64,000 bases of DNA, from assembly GCA_025175895.1 (NCBI GenBank), contig CM045993.1:46442621-46506620 (forward strand), in the 5' to 3' direction. Both the position numbers and the translations under genes were made by a program. A model generated the notes under the pieces. That model searched no databases. It saw nothing but the letters and a program-made list of their open reading frames with translations, and was not told the origin of the DNA. Below, in pieces: positions 58,871 through 64,000 of this stretch (within the stretch, counting starts at the first letter, position 1; each line of letters starts with the position of its first letter). This DNA comes from Wurfbainia villosa (taxonomy: Eukaryota; Streptophyta; Magnoliopsida; Zingiberales; Zingiberaceae).

Positions 58871-60967
58871 GACTAATCATACCAAGCTGGGACCACCGGT
58901 CCGCAGCGACACACTAATCACCCTTCACTTAACCATTACACAACTCATGGTTGGTAACAGTATGCAACATACAGGTATTGGAAGTAAATCCTACATTTAG
59001 GGCATTACCTACCCATGGATGACCTTTTTGTCAATTTATAAATTGGGTCATCCTCCGTACTAACATTTACACCCTGCTAAACATCTAGGCCAATTTGCAT
59101 CACATCTATAACTCCTAAATCATGATAGGGTATATGTGATATCAACAATTGAGTATAATAAATCCAACGATAAGTTCAAGCATACGATAATAAGAGCAGG
59201 GTCAAGGTAATATGAACACCTAACATGCTCATATCTATGACTAAATCTGAATGCAATACATCTACCCGAACCAGGTAGGAAATTACCCACCTGCTATGAA
59301 GACTATGCTGATGGTCTTCACGTCCATGAATCCATCTTGAATCAAGGTCCTGAGTAATAGAATCAAATCGATTCATTAACCCCTTGATTAGCTCATTAAT
59401 CCATTTGCAATGGATTATGATCTATCAACACTAATAAGGCACACATATTAATCCCTATACTACATCCCCAAATAAGACAAACTCTTCCATAACTATTAAT
59501 CATCAAATCAACACTAGTTCATCTGTAAAATAGTATATATCCATAATAAATCCATATTTAAGCTTACCTAACATTGCTTCATGGCTAATTCGGGAGAACA
59601 AATCCATTGTCCAAATCATCCAACTTCTTGATTCACCTTTGAAAATACGATATGAACAATTCAACTGAATTAAAGACAACAACCCATCTCTACCTATAAT
59701 TACAAAATGTATCACAGGTATCATCAATCTAATTTAAACCTTACCTCAATCGTTCATCTCCCACACCCCCATCCGGAAACATTCTCCTCCTAGCGTTGCT
59801 TCACTCCCACAACATATCTAAAACCAAATTCCATTGCCAAGTCTTCCAACTTGCTCACCCAAATGTTTCCTGCATTTCGGATCAACAAAAAATTGAACAC
59901 CAGGCGTTATATCAAACACTGACTCGTGCACACCCAGAAATGAGAAGAGAAGGATGAAGCTGAGATCGCAGTATCAACAACGTTGTTGGCAGGCTACTTC
60001 ACTGGTAGGAGGAAGGTCGACAACGGCTGAGCAGAGGGGCGACCAATTGCTACCCGCGGTGAGCATCTCCGACGATGAAACAACCGAAGAAGAGGCCAAC
60101 ATCGATGATTAGAGTGATCTGGAAGACTAGGGCTCAGGGAGGTTGAACAGCGACGGCGGCAGAAATCCATCAACTCACGGCGACAGTGGATCCAACTTGC
60201 GACGACATCGACCCGTGCTCGAGCGACGGCGTTGTATCGGCTGGAGGCTCGCGGTGGTTGACAAGTAGAGGAAAAGGCTGCGGCGATGGTGGCGTCGTCG
60301 GGCTGCCTCTTGATTAGGCGGTCGACGGCGTGAGGAAGGGGATCGACTGCATCGGGTGGGAATCAAGCTTGATCGGCACCGGCGACAGCGGCTAATCCAA
60401 CTCCGGTGGCAGCGACAGTGGCTATGACTCGAGGAGGCAGCCATCAGCGGCGGTGGAGCGGCAGCGGCGAGTGGCGTTGCGATGACGCTTGATCCGGAGA
60501 AAAGGAAGAGCGACGGTGGTGCTCGCGCGGCTTGCGCAGCGAGCGGCAGTGACTGTGGACGGTGAGCTGCTCCAACAGGCGGCAAAGGGCGACGACGGCG
60601 TGTGGAGCGGCGAGCAATTTGGAGGAGGAAGTCGCGCGGGGAAGGAGGAGGAGGAAAGGTCGGGATCGCGAAGAAGAAAAGAGGAGTCGCGAATACTGTA
60701 ACCGACGGGAAACGGCGGATTTGGTTTAATTAAACCATTTAATACAAGATATTCTAAACAGGCTTTACAAAAGCCTGTTCGTTTTATCCCCATAAAATAT
60801 CCATAGAACCTCCAGTTAAATTCAGAAAAATTTCTAAAAATTTCTGAAAAATTCCACAAGATAGTTTATCAATTAACGAGGAATAATATTTTATTTTTTA
60901 TTTATTTATTTATTTATTTTTTCTGGTATTTTACAAAAACTTTATTACCAATAACAAAACCCACCTA

Positions 60968-61341
60968 GTGATTTGTAATGATAAAATTTCATTCGACATG
61001 ATAGAATCTGCTAATAAATGTTTTGGTGAGAATATTTGTGGTGAGTTAAATTATTTACAACATTTAGAATATAATGATCAAACTATTGATGATTCGTTGA
61101 GACTAAGCATGTTAAACCTCGAGTCAAGGAAAGCAGCACCCAAGTATCTTGCCCCTCCATGAGGAAGATTTAAAAGATATAGTAATGGAAGACCAAAAGG
61201 CAAGAAACGAAAGGTGAGAAAATATCTGGCCCCTCCACGAGCAAGATTTAAGGGATATAGCGATGGAGGACCACTAGGCAAGAGGTATAAAGTGAGCAAG
61301 TATCTTGCTCCCCCACAAGCAAGATTCAAATGCCTCAAATG
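60968..61341 (+). pseudogene. Athila-like coding remnant with ~78-bp in-frame repeats
   Basis: Open from 60968 to a TGA at 61160-61162. Past that stop the frame continues with KYLAPPRARFKGYSDGGPLG and KYLAPPQARFKCLK, i.e. two and a half copies of a unit KYLAPPxxRFK...GxPxGKRxKV of about 26 residues. The TGA is where the other copies have CGA (Arg), a C to T change at CpG. Function unknown; possibly the C-terminus of a pol or an extra ORF. Confidence 0.6.
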
Positions 61342-61594
61342 AAATGTAGGAATAAGGTCGAGCTAAAAGACCTTACACAAAGCGCTTCTTGGGAGGCAAC
61401 CCAAGTTTAGTCTTTAGATTTCCCTTTGATTGTATTGCATATACTTAGTTAATTCGAACTTTGATTTATGGTATTTAGCATTTGTAGGTAAGGAAAGAAC
61501 TTGCTAGGTAAAAACAAAAGTCATTTTAAGTTTATGCGATCAAGTGAGTGATAGAAATTAGAGCATTGTGCACCATAAGAAAAGAAACAAAGGG

Positions 61595-61755
61595 CGCACG
61601 GCCAGGCCGTGTGTTTTCACACGGGCCAGGCCGTGTGTTTTCACACGACCATGCCTTGACTTCCAGAGTTGCACACAACCATGTGTTTTCACATGACCGT
61701 GCCCTGACTTCCAGAGGCGCACACGGTCAAGCCGTGTGATTTCACACGGCCGTGT
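61595..61755. repeat. CACGGCC/GGCCGTGTG palindromic repeats
   Basis: About five units of the type GGCCAGGCCGTGTGTTTTCA or its variants, alternating with ACTTCCAGAG spacers. Each is partly self-complementary (CACACGG/CCGTGTG). Confidence 0.75.
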
Positions 61756-61814
61756 TGTGCCCCTTAGTCCACGTGAAAATCCTACACTTACACCATTTTC
61801 TTTTTCTACTTTTG

Positions 61815-62158
61815 AGCAGGATGCAGGTACTTCTGCCTATGATTTTTCGAAGTTCCGATTGTGCCTCGATAACATATACACTGAGCAGTAGACGCAGAGG
61901 CAGCGATGGGAGGAGCATAGCGCCTACCAGTAGGCGGAGTTCTAGGGATTCCGGGAGCATTTCCAGTGGGCCGAGGACTTCTACGACGAGGCCTGTATTT
62001 ACTTTCAGAAGGAGGAGCACCGAGCAGCCACTACATCCACAAGCTCTTAGATCGACCACATGTATATGTGGCATCAACGGCTCAGTAGCAGGATCTCCCA
62101 TGATCCAGAGATGCCGAGGCTCCTGGACTTTCCACCTCGTCCACCATATTAGAGGTAT
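61815..62158 (+). pseudogene. Athila/Tat-like ORF remnant with only TAG stops
   Basis: A single frame from about 61816: DAGTSAYDFSKFRLCLDNIY, RWEEHSAYQ, FREHFQWAEDFYDEACIYFQ, EEHRAATTSTSS, RLSSRISHDPEMPRL, with TAG at 61889, 61931, 61943, 62048 and 62150 and no TGA or TAA until the end (62162 region). The composition resembles the hydrophilic Gln-rich ORF of Athila/Tat elements. The stop pattern is what CAG to TAG changes would leave. Confidence 0.6.
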
Positions 62159-62181
62159 ATTTTCATTTAAGTCTAGGGGGA

Positions 62182-63392
62182 TGTCACGCCCCGAGGGAGT
62201 CCCCGCCAGACGAAAATCCGGCAGCATCTTCCCTGTACGGGTGATAATACCAATTTTTATACAAGGCCTACACGGCCACTATACATCGGTCAACACGACC
62301 GGAATCATACCACATCACACGCAGATAATAATAAGGCCTCAGGCCAACAAATCTAGGTAAACAAAAGTCTACTCTAACTAGACTTACCCCTTCTGCCATC
62401 TGGGCAGGAATACTCAACCGAAATCCAATCGAAATAACAAATTGATTTCCTTCATATCCCAATTAACCCAAACTATTTCCAATTTTCCTTGTCCACAAAC
62501 AATCCATACAATTAATTTAGCCCAAATCCAATATCCTCCGAGTAACACATTTTTGAACCATTCCTCGCTCACTAACATACCAATCAAACGGATAACACCG
62601 TAATCAACCCAATCGCAGCCAATCAAAACCCCAAGTTCAGCCCCAAATTGACCACAACTCTGACTCAACCCTTGTTTCACAGCCGACACATCCACCCACA
62701 ACCACCATCTACCCAAACCCAATTAAACAACATACCACCAGTAGATAACCCAAATTATACCTGAGGTTGCAACCTCTTAGCCGATTAGTTCACTTGAGAA
62801 ATGAACACGCCTCTGCCTAATTCCTTGGTGAATCTCCGGCGAATCACAAAGAAGGGGAAAACTGCGGTCCGGCGTAGGAGTCGAGCACTACGTGTGGGCC
62901 AGTGAATAGAATAGGGCAAAGAAATCGGCTGCCTCGTCGGGCCGCCGAAGATCTGTGAGAGGAGTTTCTGTCGGACGGCGAAGGATAGCACACAGGCGGC
63001 GGCCGCGGTTGTCGAGCGCGGCCCGGCGCTGCGCGAGGAAGAGAGAAGAGGGCGCGTAGGAGAGCACGCGCAGCGTCGGGCTCAAGGAAGAAGGAGTCGC
63101 CGTGGCGAGGACGCCGTGAAAGTGGCTCGCGTCGGCGAATGAGGGTAGGAAGCGCAGAATGAGGAAAAGGGGCTAGAAATTAGGTTTTCGTGTATTTATC
63201 CCCTTTTAAATAGACCCATCTAAAGCCTATTTATTTTATCCCCGTATAAATCTCGTACGGAGTCCGTTTAAATCTAGAAAAATTTCGGAAAAATTCCTAA
63301 AATTCCCTTAAAAATCTCGAAAATAATCCCTAGGATTATTTCCCCGAAATTCTGACCATTAAAATTCGTATTTTAAATTTCAGTATTTTACA
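62182..63392 (-). repeat. GypA-3 3' LTR, internally deleted
   Basis: On the plus strand TGTCACGCCCCGAGGG...TTTCAGTATTTTACA, 1211 bp, about half of the GypA-2 LTR. The missing ~1.3 kb corresponds to about 23580-24840 of GypA-2; the join is near 62435. The GC-rich block (62880-63170) is kept. Confidence 0.88.
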
Positions 63393-63406
63393 TTCTCCCC
63401 CACTAA
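63393..63406 (-). other. GypA-3 polypurine tract
   Basis: TTCTCCCCCACTAA on the plus strand, complement of a purine run next to the LTR. Confidence 0.8.
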
Positions 63407-64000
63407 TAAAAATTTGGTCCCCAAATTTCCTACTCGTATATAAGTACGAGATGTCCCTATAACCATCTCAAGTGACTAAGTGGGGTTACTGATATCCCTT
63501 AAAACCAAATCACACTTGCTTCTAGTAGCTCTTCCAGAGTATGAATAGTATCTTCATATCGACCATCTATCATAAGTATCTAACTGTACCCGAGTGGAGC
63601 TCTATATTCGTGACCTGTTAAAGACTTTACCATAATCCTAAGGTAAATCTTGAATCGCTATCGCATACGATACTCAAAGATCCTCCATGAACTGGAAATC
63701 ACCACAATATAACCTATCCAGCGATCCAACAAACTCATCGTATGGATCGAATGAAAATGAGCGGACTTAGCCAATCATACTAAGTCCTTTCCGAATTCCA
63801 AATAATCTCCCAACACTGTCCATCATACTATGCTTTCACGTCCATCTCGGTACAGAACCTTGCTGATTATTTATATACCACCTTTACTAGTTGACACACT
63901 GCACACCAGACTGCACAATCAACTATGTCCTGCATGTCGTTCCACCATGGAGAACGTTTCAACACTTACTATTTTCCGAATACAATCCGATACATCTGCA
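63407..64000 (-). pseudogene. pol: GypA-3 integrase remnant
   Basis: Reverse-strand traces in several frames: a DRW...YIV segment (63735-63700), RFKIYLRIM near the DRDPRFT position (63665-63635), and TIHTLEELLEAS (63555-63520). As in GypA-2, the sequence after this jumps directly to the end of pol. Stops in all frames. Confidence 0.6.

Larger units (their letters stand above)
60936..62181 (+). mobile_element. Athila/Tat-like Ty3/gypsy remnant (substrate of GypB and GypA-3)
   Basis: It holds a short repeated coding stretch (61120-61340), the GGGAGGCAACCCAA motif (61391-61404) that I associate with the region downstream of pol in Athila/Tat elements, palindromic CACGGCC repeats (61595-61755), a decayed coding region (61815-62150), and GTCTAGGGGGATG (62171-62183), a candidate polypurine tract. 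No LTR is present in the window. Confidence 0.65.
62182..64000 (-). mobile_element. GypA-3: Ty3/gypsy element, minus strand, right part outside window
   Basis: 3' LTR 62182-63392, polypurine tract 63393-63406, then the interior. It is inserted in the Athila-like remnant; the left flank ends GGGGA. The interior is the close reverse counterpart of GypA-2 29020-29638. Confidence 0.88.

Overview
This window looks like heterochromatic, repeat-dense DNA from a flowering plant with a large genome. Every coding trace I can recognise belongs to an LTR retrotransposon: Ty1/copia gag-pol, Ty3/gypsy gag-pol, and an Athila/Tat-like remnant. LTRs end in TG...CA, priming sites match initiator-Met tRNA, and 5-bp target duplications are common. 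I found no host gene, rRNA, tRNA gene or CRISPR array. The species cannot be named from this sequence. Element names used here (Cop-1/2/3, GypA-1/2/3, GypB, GypC) are my own labels.

Layout. The oldest visible substrate is an Athila/Tat-like remnant (60936-62181). GypB, a minus-strand gypsy element with 3.8-kb LTRs, is inserted beside it: 5' LTR 57154-60935, PBS 57133-57146, interior 40844-57153, 3' LTR ending at 40843 and running leftwards. That 3' LTR is broken by three insertions. Copia element Cop-3 (32933-40468, minus) is one. Gypsy element GypA-2 (22443-31913, plus, TSD AAATC) is the second. Gypsy element GypA-1 (minus, 5' LTR 18660-21183, leaving the window on the left) is the third. 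The gag gene of GypA-1 is split by copia Cop-1 (822-17746, TSD GTCTC). The 3' LTR of Cop-1 is split by Cop-2 of the same family (7607-16401, TSD GACCA). The GypB interior is split by GypC (44008-55914, minus, TSD CTTCT), a gypsy element with 3.5-kb LTRs full of tandem repeats. GypA-3 (62182 to beyond 64000, minus) is inserted in the Athila-like remnant.

All protein genes are broken. GypC is the best preserved, with protease, RT, RNase H, integrase and a C-terminal chromodomain-like segment all recognisable. Cop-3 retains a 344-codon integrase/RT frame. GypA and GypB pol are strongly decayed, yet GypA-2 and GypA-3 share the same decayed integrase end, which suggests that defective copies were mobilised in trans.

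Two observations stand out. First, differences between sister copies fall repeatedly on CAG/CTG trinucleotides, including indels that break reading frames; this may be an assembly artefact at methylated CHG sites or a real mutational bias. Second, GypC LTRs carry a ~125-bp tandem repeat with a telomere-like CCCTAACCCTAAA core, and GypB LTRs carry an array of short hairpin-forming units.
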